Source: Magicicada septendecula (lineage: Eukaryota; Arthropoda; Insecta; Hemiptera; Cicadidae). Taken from it: a DNA stretch of 64,000 nucleotides. The notes below the pieces were generated by a model. That model worked only from the letters and a program-made list of their open reading frames with translations. It was not told where the DNA came from and did not search any database. The stretch covers positions 284,427,379 to 284,491,378 of the forward strand of contig CM068373.1 of assembly GCA_034769895.1 (NCBI GenBank), given 5' to 3'. Shown here piece after piece: positions 22,598 through 34,232 of the stretch (within the stretch, counting starts at the first letter, position 1; the number at the start of each line of letters is the position of its first letter). The translations under genes and the position numbers were made by a program.

Positions 22598-23371
22598 TTG
22601 AAAATAGTTGTTTACTGCTTTTACAAGATTTTGTTACTTGTCGGTGGTAATCCGATAGCTCAATACGGATTACCAAATCCACAGTCTACCGTACAAAACA
22701 TTTCAAAGGAATATCTTTCTGAAACCACTTATGACAGACAACAGCTACTTTCTACAGTTGAAGAGAATGAAATATTACTGACAGACGAACAAAGAAATAT
22801 ATATCAACTCATTCTCCAAAGTGTTTACTGTAAATCTGGAAATGCATTTTTCCTTGATGCACCAGGAGGCACAGGTAAAACAATTTTAATCAAATTGACT
22901 CTTTCGAAGTTAAGAAGCGAAGGCAAGATCGCATTAGCAGCAGCTTCCTCGGAAATCGCTGCTACATTATTACCTGGCGGAAAAACGGCTCATTACTTAT
23001 TTAAAATACCAATAGATTTGAATTGCAGCAAATTTCCAGTGTGCAATATTTCCAAAAATAGTGCTAAAGCAGAATTGATTAGAAATGTAGACTTGGTTGT
23101 TTGGGATGAGTGCACTATGGCCCCTAAAAAATCAGTAGAAGCTCTCGATAGAACTCTACGAGATTTCCGCAATGACAACTGATTTATGGGTGGAATAACT
23201 TTTCTCTTTGCCGGAGATTTCAGACAAACATTGCCCGTAGTTACGCGAGGTACCAGAGTTGATGAAGTAAACACTTGCGTCAAACGATCGAATATATGGC
23301 GTACCGTTCAAACAGTATCACTCACAATAAACATGAGAGTCCAACTTGGAGACGATACAGATATTAATACA
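22598..23371 (+). pseudogene. Helitron helicase domain (Pif1-like), first part
   Basis: Walker A is APGGTGKT, Walker B is VVWDECTM and motif III is FAGDFRQTLPV. A TGA at 23180..23182 interrupts the frame just before motif III. The frame then continues to motif IV (NMRVQLG) and is cut by the 2.8-kb insertion after codons for DINT. Unwinds DNA during rolling-circle transposition in intact elements. Confidence 0.8.
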
Positions 23372-26149
23372 ACCTCTTTTCTCTTCAGTTTTAAAACTTT
23401 TTACTTGTTGTTGCATTTAACACTCGCGTTCATTAAATATGTTCTTCAACTATTTTTTATTTATTTATTTAATGATTTAATTCGATTTTGATGTTTTTGT
23501 TTATTTATATTTGAGTAATTATTTGGTTGTAGATCCATTGTTGAATGTAAACAGTTGCGGAGATCTCTTGACGTTAGTTCACTCTCCTGTTGAATAGTGT
23601 TGTCTGTGTGTGTCAGTGTATAGTCTTGACAAAGATATTTTATATAAATTAAACCTTCACGTACCTGTGATGTTGTACTAGACGTTCAGTTGGTCACAGG
23701 TGGTTAATAAACTGTCAAGCTTTTGATCAAACAGTATATTAATGTTGTGAAAGCTTTTTGTAAACACTTTTAAATTTTACTTGGGTGCCATATGGGCTTT
23801 CGAGAGAAATGTCCTATAAAAAGAATTCTTCTGAATGAATTAATAGTTAATTCTGGTATTTTATAAATCAATAATTGTTTAAATGGTGAGATCAAGATCA
23901 TGCATTAAATTTCTGTTTATTTGTTAACTATAAAAATGCAACTCAATAATTAGTAATACTGATTAATTATTTGTTGAAATAATTGTTGAAAATTGTTGTT
24001 ACATTACAATTCAGTTATTTATTACTCGTTCTATAATAAATTCAATTAAATACATTCATTTGAAAATAACAAACGGATCACAGATCATCCGGTTTTTTAC
24101 TTTTATCTAGCTCAGTTCAGTTACCATGAAAACTCTAGTTATAATCGATAGATTATTTATAATTGTTATTTGTCTCAAGGGTGACTTCTTTTAATTTACA
24201 GAACAGAACGCCACAGCCTTATTTTACAATGCTATTATGATATATCATATTGTTAGGTTAGACACCTTTAGTTATTAAAAGTTAACAAACGAAAAGTTTG
24301 TTTGTTCTGAATAAATTTTAGGTTAGTTATAAGAACGTTAACACATGAAATCTTACGTCGGAATATGTTAATTCCTATAAATAACTTTAAAACAGCGTTG
24401 GTTACTTATAGTATTATTGTTTCTTGCGTCAGTACACATGTGTATTATTCTATACTGTTATTGGCTAAAATGTAAACAAAGTATTAGCACTGTACTCCCT
24501 GGTGATTAATCGCAATGATTAATTTATTAACACTTCTAACGATCTGATTCAATGATCGTGTTTACACTTCACTGATTTCGCACATGAACGGGTTTATTTT
24601 CTTCTTGAATACGCTACTGCTTTGGTTATGTTTGATACTTAACCTCGTTCGTTCACAGGCACTTCTACTATTGCCGATGCACTGATTGAATTATACTTCT
24701 TTTTTCTCATTGATTTATTAAATTTTGGATGATTAGTTGGCCTGGATTTGTTGTTGCTGGTTGAGTGAATTTAGACAAAATGCCCCTCTGTTTACAATGA
24801 CAATCGTTTATATACATTCTTCACAAACCCGCTTGGCACTCTAGGAACGTTTCTAAAGTCGTTCGTGATTGGTCTGAAATTATGTGATGATGACGTAATT
24901 CTATTTATAGGCATTACATATTTGTATTTTGGCATCGGTGTCGTTTGTGTTATTATTCCTTGTATTTATTCGAGACTTACCAAATTTATGATGCTAACGT
25001 TTATATATCAGTAATTACAATTACAATTCGGGTTCTATTACTATCACTGTACAGCTTATTTATTTATCTTTATTTTGACATGGCTTGATGGCAGTTTGAT
25101 CACAGTTTTCATTAATATTTCTTTATTTTAAACTTACTAGTGCATTGTTTACATTCGTCGTCTGCTAAATGTTGCAAATCCGACTAATAACTTTTTTCTA
25201 ATATTCGTTTAATTATTCTTAATTTCTAATTTGAACATGATTAATTGATTAAAAAGAATACCTTATTATATATAAATGCTGCATTCAGCTGAACAATATT
25301 AATTATCTGTTTACATTTGTTGATTTTCTAACAAACTTCCATATTTTACTATTTTTATTTTAACGTCTCCCTCTCATCTCTTATTTTTATAACATCACAC
25401 ATGTGGTGGTGCTTTACATTCTTTTCATCATTGTCACGATTCTACTTTATTATGCTTAGTAGGGTTTCCATCTGATTCTTATTTTCTTGATTTAAATTGG
25501 TCATTCAGGGTCTGTTGTCATCATTTTACTATGTTTTGTTCCCTGACTATTATTATATTTCTGTACACATTATATTTACTTATGAAGTTACCTAAACACA
25601 TACAGTCCTTATATTTATACTTATTCTTAATTTATGATAATACATATTTAGCTTTCACATTAACTTTTACAGTTTGTGATTCCTAGCATAGTTCTCCATA
25701 TTCGTCTCTTTTAAATCATTGCTTTGACTTGGATCAGCTAATGCGCTGTTTTTTATTCATAATATATGGTACAATACTATTCAAGTCATTTGTTATTTTG
25801 CTTATTCTATGTGATTCTGTTTATCAAAGGTTTTTTATTGAGCTCACTTGACAGTTTATGTGGGAAACTTGTATTGTTATTTCATCTTTGTCATTCTGTT
25901 TATTTATGTTGTAGTGTCATTTAGTACATGTAGTGGAGTTATCACCGTTTACTTGAATTCCTTCTCTCCTTTCATTCTATATTGGTTTATTCTTTTTACT
26001 GTTACATTCGTCCTGGTTACTCATTTATAGTTCTTTTAGTATTATTCACCCTTCTGGTGTGCATTATTATTATTATGGAACATTTTGTGATGTTACAATA
26101 TTCACGAATTTTCTACTACTTTATTAAACCTTGGTAATACACCAACGGT
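23372..26149. mobile_element. Unclassified 2778-bp insertion with 8-bp target duplication TTAATACA
   Basis: The helicase frame stops after TTAATACA (23364..23371) and resumes after TTAATACA (26150..26157). Removing the insert and one duplication restores a continuous frame, so the borders are exact. The insert begins ACCTCTTTT and ends CCAACGGT. It is very AT-rich, has no long inverted repeats that I can see and no coding frame above about 60 codons (except frames running in from the helicase). The class is unknown: an 8-bp duplication suggests a hAT-like non-autonomous element, but a long solo LTR is not excluded. Confidence 0.65.
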
Positions 26150-26157
26150 TTAATACA

Positions 26158-26906
26158 CGGTTTATTAAACTGTCTGTCTCTGGTAAGATACCAGAGACAG
26201 ACGGTGCGATATGTTTACCGCCATCATTATGTTGTACAGTTTCTTCACTGGCAGAGTTGATCGAAAAGGTTTATGGACATATTGAGTCAATAAATTTACA
26301 CGATAATGCGTGGTTATGTGACCGTGTGATACTAGCACCAAGAAACGAACAAGTAAATGCCATAAATAGCTCCATATTGTATAAATTTTCAGGAGACGAA
26401 AAAACATATCACTCCATTAATACAGTTTTGAACGAATAGGATGCAGTACTTTACCCAACTGAGTTTTTGAATACTTTATCTGCATCAGGATTATCAGCTC
26501 ACACATTGAAATTAAAACTAGGTGTTCCAATTATCCAATTATACTCATGAGAAATCTGAAGCCACCACAGTTATGCAATGCAACATGATTGAAAGTTACG
26601 TCGCTAAAAAAATATATCATCGAAGCGACTATATTAACAGGCTGCGGCAAAGGAGAAACAGTATTTATCCCAAGAATTCCAATCATACCCAATAACTTTC
26701 CATTTCAATTTAAAAGACTTCAGTTTCCGGTTAATTTATGCTTTGCAATGACTATCAATAAGTCACACGGGTAAACTTTACGTACAGCTGGTGTGGATTT
26801 AAGAACTGCTTGCTTTTCTCACGGACAACTGTATGTGGCATGTTCTCGAGTAAGCAGAAGCAGCGAGCTCTTTATTTGCTCTGATAACGGAGAACAAAAA
26901 ATGTAG
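26158..26906 (+). pseudogene. Helitron helicase domain, second part and C-terminus
   Basis: Reads LSVSGKIPETDG, later VILAPRNEQVNAIN (motif V region), FPVNLCFAMTINKSHG and LYVACSRVSRSSELFI (motif VI), ending at TAG 26904..26906. Stops at about 26437 and 26772 and frameshifts between them break it. The order and motifs match the end of Pif1-type Helitron helicases. Confidence 0.75.
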
Positions 26907-27026
26907 TTTATAACGAGGCTCTGATGTAAAAATGTACATAAAAACTGAGTATACTGGACTGTGATACATTTATGTATATAAGGATTCTACCAAAAAGTTT
27001 AAGACTGACTTAGCACGTAAGATTTC

Positions 27027-27276
27027 GACTAACTCATATCAATATACTTATGTATTCATTATTTGTATTATTCTATACGAATAAACATGTTATCTAATTG
27101 TGTTACTGCATGTTTGTAAATATCTACTAAATTATCAAATTTTGATTTTACGTATCGAGGAAACATGAATGATCTTCTCACTTTTTGGATATTCATAACT
27201 TACAATATAATAATATCATTAATACCATTAGCAATTACCAACTCGACAGTTACCACAACAATCATATACAAATATT
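27027..27276 (-). repeat. Inverted copy of Helitron 5' region (17933..18185)
   Basis: About 250 bp read as the reverse complement of 17933..18185 with scattered differences (for example TACGTATCGAGGAAACATGAA is shared). It lies after the helicase stop, so the Rep/Hel region is flanked by inverted repeats. Confidence 0.7.
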
Positions 27277-27694
27277 GTAACGAAACAGAAAAGAGTATGA
27301 CTAATTGTAAATAATAAACTGTGAAAACTCATTCAGGAATAGAACCAAGCATTATGATCAACAGCTAATAAACCGAAAACCCCAAAATTAAAGATAATGA
27401 ATGGACAAAATTAACTCAACAACACCAAACATTGACATGACTATGACTAACCAATAATAAACAGCCATTACCCAGTTAGATAGGGCAGTAAATCAATAAA
27501 AGTAAAGCTGTAAACGAGCATCAAGTAAAGAAACAATAACCAAAATAATAAAGAGTACAGCCACTTCATAACATAAACTGTGTATTACCTATAGAACTAA
27601 ATAGGCCAATAAAAATCTTTCTCTTAGTAAAATAAGGTGACAAAAGGGCACAAAACCCTATAGTGACAAAAGTGAGAACAAACATATAAAAGGT

Positions 27695-29212
27695 TGTAAT
27701 ACACTTTTAAATAGGCCTTAATAAAAGTTCACGTTACTATTATACATACTACACTCGGCCTACGAGCATGTGAAAAGTAAGAGTTTATCAAGCTAATTTA
27801 CCCAATGACAATATTAATATTTATAACATACTAATTATCAGCAACAGAATGTAACAATTACTTTAGTGTACCGACTCTTAAAAATTATCCCAGGGCGCCA
27901 GTAATAAATAAACACAATTTGACTGTTATTAATTAAGTTTTTAATAACTAATTTGTATTTACATATTACAAAATTTGTAGATCATTACCTTTAATAAGTT
28001 TGCTATAAAATTTGTTTGTGCTTATTTCTTGGCTATGAATTCTTTGACTAATTGAGTCACCAAGTATGAGTTACATACATTTAAATTTAATAGACAATAG
28101 TACAATAAGTGTTCATTTTATTATTTACTTGCATGTTGAATCCACTCTGCGCCGCGATGTAATCAATTCTACACGTTCCAGGCAGGTCACCGACGTTAAT
28201 CGTTGAGCCCTTATCCTTGTTAGTTTTGCACTAATTTATACACTTGTTTCACAGGTATTAAACACCATTCACTTTGACAACTTAGTGATAACTACACATG
28301 TGCCGTATGCTAATACACTTGTTGAATACACAGTATATTCTTTTACAAAGCTAAGTGCGTCTAACACCAGATTAATAACTGTTTGCTGCATGACGTTGAC
28401 ACATTTAAATCGCAATGTATTTCGATTTAACGATTGATGCTGTGTTAAGTAAAACTTGGATATGTTATCCGATTTTAACTTATATTCTCTAATTTCTCTG
28501 CACGTTATTCTTGTAAACGATTATTAAATGTTTATAATATGTAGCTTTCACAATACTTAATATCGCGTTACCGTGACTGACTTACGTGGCGACTGAAATA
28601 TATTTAATCAAATTACTGAGAAATTATTATTGCAACTAATACGAGTCTAATATCTGTAATCTCTCCGTTGACTACTCTAACTTCTTACACTCCGTATTTT
28701 TATATTTCGCTAAAACTACCCTCACTCAATATCGACAAACTACATGCCTATTGGTCTGACTTACCGCTAAATTCAAAACTACCCAATCTGTTTATCGGAA
28801 CAGCCCGCGCAAAAAATGACGCTATCCGCTATTCGTCCACAAAATGCGCGTGAACACGTGGTATGAAACTTCGCGTCACCTCCCATTTCACACATACGCT
28901 CTCTCTCTAAAATATAGCTCCCTATTGTTAGGCGCACTTAACTTTTACAACCTTAGTAAATGTTTCTTACACCCTAGCAAAATAATACAGTTTTATGACG
29001 GTCCGACCCGTCCGTGACAAAATATAAATTCTTAGCCGACTTACTGGCGTCAACGCAAGGTCGTCTTTTGAATAGCTACCGCTCTTTACTACATATTTTA
29101 ATGTTTTCTTACTTCTAAAGAAAACCACCGCTTTCTATAAATTTACATTTCTCCCTGGGTACCATATGACTTTGTCCCCGTAAAATTGTTAAGAATACAA
29201 TTTTCCGTGATA
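27695..29212 (-). repeat. Element A 3' LTR
   Basis: 1518 bp. On the minus strand it runs TATCACGG to GTATTACA. The start is TA rather than the usual TG. Open frames such as 28668..28853 are chance. Confidence 0.9.
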
Positions 29213-29267
29213 TCGTCCCCCGATAGAATCATATCAAAATTTTAATAAAATTTGGGATTGATTCTAT
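29213..29267 (-). promoter_or_regulatory. Element A polypurine tract with abutting stem-loop
   Basis: On the minus strand CGGGGGACGA precedes the LTR. Arms 29223..29243 and 29247..29267 pair at 17 of 21 positions across a 3-nt loop, with the 3' arm ending one base before the G-run. Confidence 0.55.
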
Positions 29268-29767
29268 TGATGCGTCCCTAATCCCCTGCTAAAATTTTAT
29301 ATTACTAACAATAATTTGTTTAACCCTTGCTATACTCTAGATTTGTTTGTACATCACATTATATTAATTACTTTTAATTTATTTAACATAACATGGTAAT
29401 ATTAGTTAGTTTACGATCTGTTGTTATACCCTAAGTGTCAACGGCATTTCAAGGTTTGTTTACATACAGACTCTCCGTCCCACCCTTGACAAACTGGTCA
29501 AACAACTACTTTTAAAATATTTTGCTTTACTCTCCCTTTCATCTCAACACATGTTACAATGACATTTTGCCCTTACATCTGTTTACGTTCTACTTCCCTT
29601 AACTTACTCTTACAATGTAGTACATTCATAATAACTACGCTAATATCTTTTGGAATCCTTATACAATTTAATAATTAACAATGATTATCTTATTTATTAC
29701 AACAGTATTCGAATCTTACAATTATTACATATGTAGACGTTGTGTGCTATTACAATCTGTTTAGTAT
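29268..29767 (-). other. Element A 3' untranslated region, no env gene
   Basis: 500 bp between the pol stop and the stem-loop, without any open frame of note. Confidence 0.6.
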
Positions 29768-32700
29768 CTATGTAGTATCAGTGTTCATGTGTGTAGTAAT
29801 GGGTCTTTGCTCATAATACGGTTTTAATTGTCGTATATTAAAATTTCCTCTGATACATCCTGGTCGTCGTGCGTCTTCTAGCTGGTAGGTTGCTGTTCCG
29901 AGTTCCTTTGTTATTTTATATGGTCCTTCAAATAAATTGCAAAATTTCCCTATTATCTTCTTGTTAATATCTGAGATTGGATACGCGCGTAGCAACACCT
30001 TATCTCCTATTTGGAATTTTGAAATCTGATGAGCAGCGTTGATTCGATTTGTCCTTTTTTCTCCCTTTTCTTTTATGCGTAAGTAAATATTATGATAATT
30101 AATTGGTTGGCTTGTCGGCATCATTTCCTTGTCAAGATATTTGGTCCAGTCCCGCTCCGGTTTTCTTCCCCACTGTGCCTCGTACGGGGTGGTTTCAATT
30201 GTCTCATGGTATGTTTGATTTATACATGCTTCAACTAGATTAAGAAATTGTGCCCACTTTGTGTGTCTTTCGGAGGTCAATGCCCTAAACATGTTGCCTA
30301 ATTGTCGATTGATCCTTTCGGCCAAATTAGTGCACGGATTGCGAATAGCGGTATATTTTGGTTTAATACCCATCTCCGTCAATGCTCTGAACCATCGTTG
30401 ACTGGTGAACTGTGTACCGTTGTCAGTCAGTACTGCTGATGGACTTCCCATTTCTTCACAATACAATTTAATTTTATTTATAGTGGCGGTCGTGGTGGCT
30501 TGCCTTAATTTATATAATTTTACATATTTGGTGAAGTTGTCAATCACAGTGAGTATGTACCTGACCTTGCCCGTGGATACCGGTAATGGTCCATAGTAGT
30601 CAATACTAACTAGTTCACTCTTGTTTTGGGGTATGACAGGCTGCGTTTCGCCTACCATTCGTTTAAAATGGTCCTTGCTTTTCTGGCATATTTGACAAGT
30701 TTTCGTAATTAATTTGGTAATCTTATTAACTGAGTTCCCCGTGAAATTTTCTTTGAACAGTTGATATGTACGACGATTTCCCACATGACTGTATGCCTGA
30801 TGTAGTTCAGCAATCATATTGTGGCAAAGTTCATTGGTCAACATAAGTTTCCATATCCCTTTTTCGCTTCGGTATAATTTGTCATTGTGCCAATTGTATT
30901 TTTGGGCAAGTTTATGTTGTTTATTGGCTCGTATTACGTCGATAATTTGCTTCAATTTCATGTCGGCTAGTTGATAACTTCTTATATTCTTGAGCTGCTC
31001 CTTAGCCTCCTTACTGATGCGGATGTTGATAAGGTTGATCTCTAACTCCTCGGTTCGATCGATTGGTTGTTCCTCGTCCATGTCTTCAGGATGCCTGCTC
31101 AGGATGTCCGCCACGATGTTATCTCGCCCTTTGCAGTGAATGATGTCGAAATCATACTCCTGTATAGCGAGAATCCATCGCATTATGCGGGAGTTATTTA
31201 GGTGGCACTTTTTTATGAATATTAACGCCTTATTGTCAGTAATGATTGTAAAAGGCTTACCCAGTACGTAGGTCCTAAATTTTTGCAAACAGTATACAAC
31301 ACTCAGTAGCTCTAATTCTGTGGTGAAGTAATTACGCTCAGCTCCCCGTACCACGCGGCTTGTGTATGCGACTACTCCAATGTCGTTATTCTCATCTAGC
31401 TGGTAAAGCTGGCCTCCCAACGCATAACGACTCGCATCCGTCTGTAGGTAGAAACGCTTGTTGGGGTCAGGATGCTTAAGAACCACTGATTCGATGAATA
31501 ATTCCTTGACTCTCTCAAAATGCTGATCCATTTCCTTTGTCCATTTAAACGTGGTATTCTTTTTTAATAAGTTTAACAACGGTTGCGTCGCTTCGGCGTA
31601 TTTATTGGTGAATCGGTTGTAAAAATTGGTTAAGCCCAGAAATCCTTTAAGTTGTTTTTGATTCTTTGGCTTCCGAAATTCCTGAATGACTCTAATCTTA
31701 TCTGGTGCGGCGGTAATACCCTCTGTTGTTAAGCGATATCCCAGGTAATCAATCTCTTTACGAAACAGCTGCGATTTTTTAAAGTTGACAGTTAAATTAG
31801 CTTGTTTGATGTCACGTAATAATAATTTTAAGTGCCGTAGGTGCTCTTCCACGCTATCCGAGATACATAAGCAGTCATCTACATATAAGATCGTAAATGC
31901 CTTCACTTCTTCCGACAATACTCGGTCCAAACCACGTGTTAAACTTGCTAGGCTAGTCTTCAATCCGAACGGCGTCACTGTGTACCGATAGCACTTGCCT
32001 TCGTACAAAAACCCAGTAAAATCTCTACATTCCAGATGCAATGGGATTTGCCAAAATGAGCTACGGAGGTCAATTGTGGACATGACTTTAATGTTACCAC
32101 ATGTTGCCAGTATCTCGTTAATTGGAATGGCTCCCTCATGGTCTGGAACTGTTACTGAATTCAGCTTACGGGCGTCCAAACATAATCTAACCGTCTGGTC
32201 TTTCTTTACGACAGTAACCATAGGGTTGACGTATGGACTCTGGGCCCTTTCAATAACACCATGCGCCTCCATTTTCTGGATTTCTGCCTTCACTGCTTCC
32301 TTGTATCTCATCGGAATCGGCCAACCTTTCTGACAGTAGAGTGTCCGATCGGTGACTTCGAATTTATGTTGATACGAGTTAATCCTACCTGGCGTATCCC
32401 GGAATACCATTTTATTATCCATCAAAATATGCTTTAGCTCGCTCCGTTCAGCTTCGGTTATGTCTGCGATAGTTTGTACCTTCTGTCCAATCAATTCTTC
32501 GATCTCTTCATCGGCAGATGCGAGTTCTACTCGTAGTATCTCCGCTGTAGTTCCTTCCTGGTTTTGGTCTCCCTGAACGATTAATCGTTTGTTGTTCAGG
32601 TCGATCACACACCCATTTTCTTCCAATAACCCTATGCCTAAGATACAATCTTTTATTAATTCTGGGACAACTACGAAGACACTATCGACTCTTAAACTTT

Positions 32701-32959
32701 CGATTTGGACAGTTAATAGGATTTGTTGTGTAACCCTTTTTGACTTATTGCCGGTTGCACCCTTAATTACGGTATTCGACAATTTTAACATTTCTAGATC
32801 ACCCAATTCCTTTTTACTGTCTTTAAACCACTGTTCTGAGACAGCGTTTAATTGGCTCCCGGTGTCCAATAAGGCGCATGTAGACACACCGTTCAACGAG
32901 ACACTTACTTCCGGACATTTATTAACTTTACATATTATGTTGACATCATCATTATCCAT
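29768..32959 (-). CDS. pol: Element A Pol polyprotein (protease, RT, RNase H, integrase)
   Basis: 1063 codons from the first ATG, all open. Protease LLDTGSQLNAV (Asp-Thr-Gly at residues 32-34); reverse transcriptase with LCLDAR, PFGLKTS and YVDD (359-362); RNase H with YLQTDAS (about 504-510) and ITDNKAL (about 573-579); integrase zinc-binding His720, His725, Cys755, Cys758; catalytic Asp787, Asp846 and Glu881; a GPY/F-like tail with LFEGPYKI. The frame is open upstream of the ATG as far as the slip site at 33046..33052, so the natural product is probably a Gag-Pol fusion made by -1 frameshifting and then cut by the protease. It copies the element RNA to DNA in cytoplasmic particles and integrates it. 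This is the only apparently intact pol in the window. Confidence 0.95.
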   Translation of the reverse strand: MDNDDVNIICKVNKCPEVSVSLNGVSTCALLDTGSQLNAVSEQWFKDSKKELGDLEMLKLSNTVIKGATGNKSKRVTQQILLTVQIESLRVDSVFVVVPELIKDCILGIGLLEENGCVIDLNNKRLIVQGDQNQEGTTAEILRVELASADEEIEELIGQKVQTIADITEAERSELKHILMDNKMVFRDTPGRINSYQHKFEVTDRTLYCQKGWPIPMRYKEAVKAEIQKMEAHGVIERAQSPYVNPMVTVVKKDQTVRLCLDARKLNSVTVPDHEGAIPINEILATCGNIKVMSTIDLRSSFWQIPLHLECRDFTGFLYEGKCYRYTVTPFGLKTSLASLTRGLDRVLSEEVKAFTILYVDDCLCISDSVEEHLRHLKLLLRDIKQANLTVNFKKSQLFRKEIDYLGYRLTTEGITAAPDKIRVIQEFRKPKNQKQLKGFLGLTNFYNRFTNKYAEATQPLLNLLKKNTTFKWTKEMDQHFERVKELFIESVVLKHPDPNKRFYLQTDASRYALGGQLYQLDENNDIGVVAYTSRVVRGAERNYFTTELELLSVVYCLQKFRTYVLGKPFTIITDNKALIFIKKCHLNNSRIMRWILAIQEYDFDIIHCKGRDNIVADILSRHPEDMDEEQPIDRTEELEINLINIRISKEAKEQLKNIRSYQLADMKLKQIIDVIRANKQHKLAQKYNWHNDKLYRSEKGIWKLMLTNELCHNMIAELHQAYSHVGNRRTYQLFKENFTGNSVNKITKLITKTCQICQKSKDHFKRMVGETQPVIPQNKSELVSIDYYGPLPVSTGKVRYILTVIDNFTKYVKLYKLRQATTTATINKIKLYCEEMGSPSAVLTDNGTQFTSQRWFRALTEMGIKPKYTAIRNPCTNLAERINRQLGNMFRALTSERHTKWAQFLNLVEACINQTYHETIETTPYEAQWGRKPERDWTKYLDKEMMPTSQPINYHNIYLRIKEKGEKRTNRINAAHQISKFQIGDKVLLRAYPISDINKKIIGKFCNLFEGPYKITKELGTATYQLEDARRPGCIRGNFNIRQLKPYYEQRPITTHMNTDTT

Positions 32960-33042
32960 TAAATCATCTCTTAAATCTAGAAAAGTAGTGTTAATATATT
33001 TACTAATATTACTTAAGTCTACTTCATATTTACAGAACTTAG

Positions 33043-34203
33043 CTAGTTTTTTGGCATAACGGTATTAACTTTGTTACCGTTCGCACCGCTGGTCGATGGA
33101 ATAGGTTCGTTCTCATTTTTAAACTTGTTTGTTCGTTTGGGGTAGTGTGAAGTGACTGGCCTACTTTCACTTTCATTTGTGCGCCCGTGCTCAGCTGGTC
33201 GCTCTCTCTCCTCTTCAACCCTCGTCCATGATTTACGATCTCGCCGTCCGTCATAGTACCCTCGGCTCGCCTCTCTGGTGTCACTTCTCAGACTCATAAA
33301 TTCTAACAAGACCTGCTCGAATTCATTGATTGTCACTATACCACGAGTAATTATCGCAACTCTTATTTCATGCGGATAATGTTTAGTAATTTTTCTAATT
33401 AAAGACTTATCAGGTATTGGCGGAATTAATTGACGATTTTCTAACAGTTTACGCTCTAAATACTGGATCATGTTCATTCCATTCTCGGCGTGATACCTTC
33501 CGAATTCCAGTTCATTGCGTACTCTCTCTTGAATGACGTCATTCCAATATTTACTTATAAATGCGTCAGTGAAGTCCACAAAATTGTTAATGTTATCTTT
33601 TACTAACCTCCACCACACTGCTGCCTCTCCTTCAAGATGTCTTGCTATCCACTTGATGTTTCCAGCATCTTGATAATGTTCTCTGAATATTTCATTCAAT
33701 TCTTTAATAAATTCCATCGGGAAATCACCCGTGCCATTATATTTTATGTCCTTCACCTGTTCGTTTGTCAGGCTCCGATTACATGGTGTGTTGCTTATTG
33801 ACGCTAGTTTAGTTCGTACTTCCTGTTGTATTTGTTGTAATTTAAGGTGTGTCTCGTCAGACTTGCTGTTGATTTTAGTTTCTAACTCTTTCAGTTTTTC
33901 GACCTTTAATTCATTTATAGCTGCCGTGTTATCTGCACATCTTTGATTGTTTACACTTACTGTTTCAATAATTATTTCAAAATTATTATTGTATTTTTCG
34001 TCAAGTTCTTTAATTTGTTGTTTTGTATTAGCACTAATTTCGGTACTAATCTTATCACAATTTTCTTCGATCTTATTATCAATATCTACTCTAAACTCCT
34101 GGAGAATTTTTTGGTTATTTGCTCTCTCTTGATTGAGTTGCGTGAATACTTCGTTTCTTAGTTCCATATTTTGTTTGTGCATCTGCTCTGATAATTGTTG
34201 CAT
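33043..34203 (-). CDS. gag: Element A Gag, main part (coiled coil and capsid)
   Basis: 386 codons. Residues about 1-130 are charged and heptad-like (coiled coil). The middle carries a retrotransposon Gag capsid segment (FREHYQDAGNIKWIARHLEG, AAVWW, FISKYWNDVIQERVRNELEF), followed by IPDKSLIRKITKHYP. The C-terminus is rich in Arg, Glu, Ser and Asn and has no CCHC knuckle that I can see. The frame ends CCA AAA AAC TAG, so the slip heptamer AAAAAAC sits directly before the stop. An in-frame TAA precedes the ATG, and the upstream 154-codon frame lies in another register, so Gag may be split by mutation. It assembles the particle that packages element RNA. Confidence 0.85.
   Translation of the reverse strand: MQQLSEQMHKQNMELRNEVFTQLNQERANNQKILQEFRVDIDNKIEENCDKISTEISANTKQQIKELDEKYNNNFEIIIETVSVNNQRCADNTAAINELKVEKLKELETKINSKSDETHLKLQQIQQEVRTKLASISNTPCNRSLTNEQVKDIKYNGTGDFPMEFIKELNEIFREHYQDAGNIKWIARHLEGEAAVWWRLVKDNINNFVDFTDAFISKYWNDVIQERVRNELEFGRYHAENGMNMIQYLERKLLENRQLIPPIPDKSLIRKITKHYPHEIRVAIITRGIVTINEFEQVLLEFMSLRSDTREASRGYYDGRRDRKSWTRVEEERERPAEHGRTNESESRPVTSHYPKRTNKFKNENEPIPSTSGANGNKVNTVMPKN
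33046..33052 (-). promoter_or_regulatory. -1 ribosomal frameshift site (AAAAAAC) between gag and pol of element A
   Basis: In the gag frame the heptamer reads A AAA AAC followed by TAG. Slipping back one base gives AAA AAA CTA and enters the pol frame, which is open from there to the pol ATG and beyond. This is a classic retroviral slip sequence. Confidence 0.8.
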
Positions 34204-34232
34204 TTATTGTTTGTGTTGTGTCGCTTGTTGTG

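Noticed and set aside
28668..28853. 61-codon frame found in both element A LTRs
   Set aside because: Present only because the LTR is repeated; it crosses promoter-like sequence and has no domain.
29213..29767. Possible env gene after pol of element A
   Set aside because: Only 500 bp of closed frames; no signal peptide or membrane segment.
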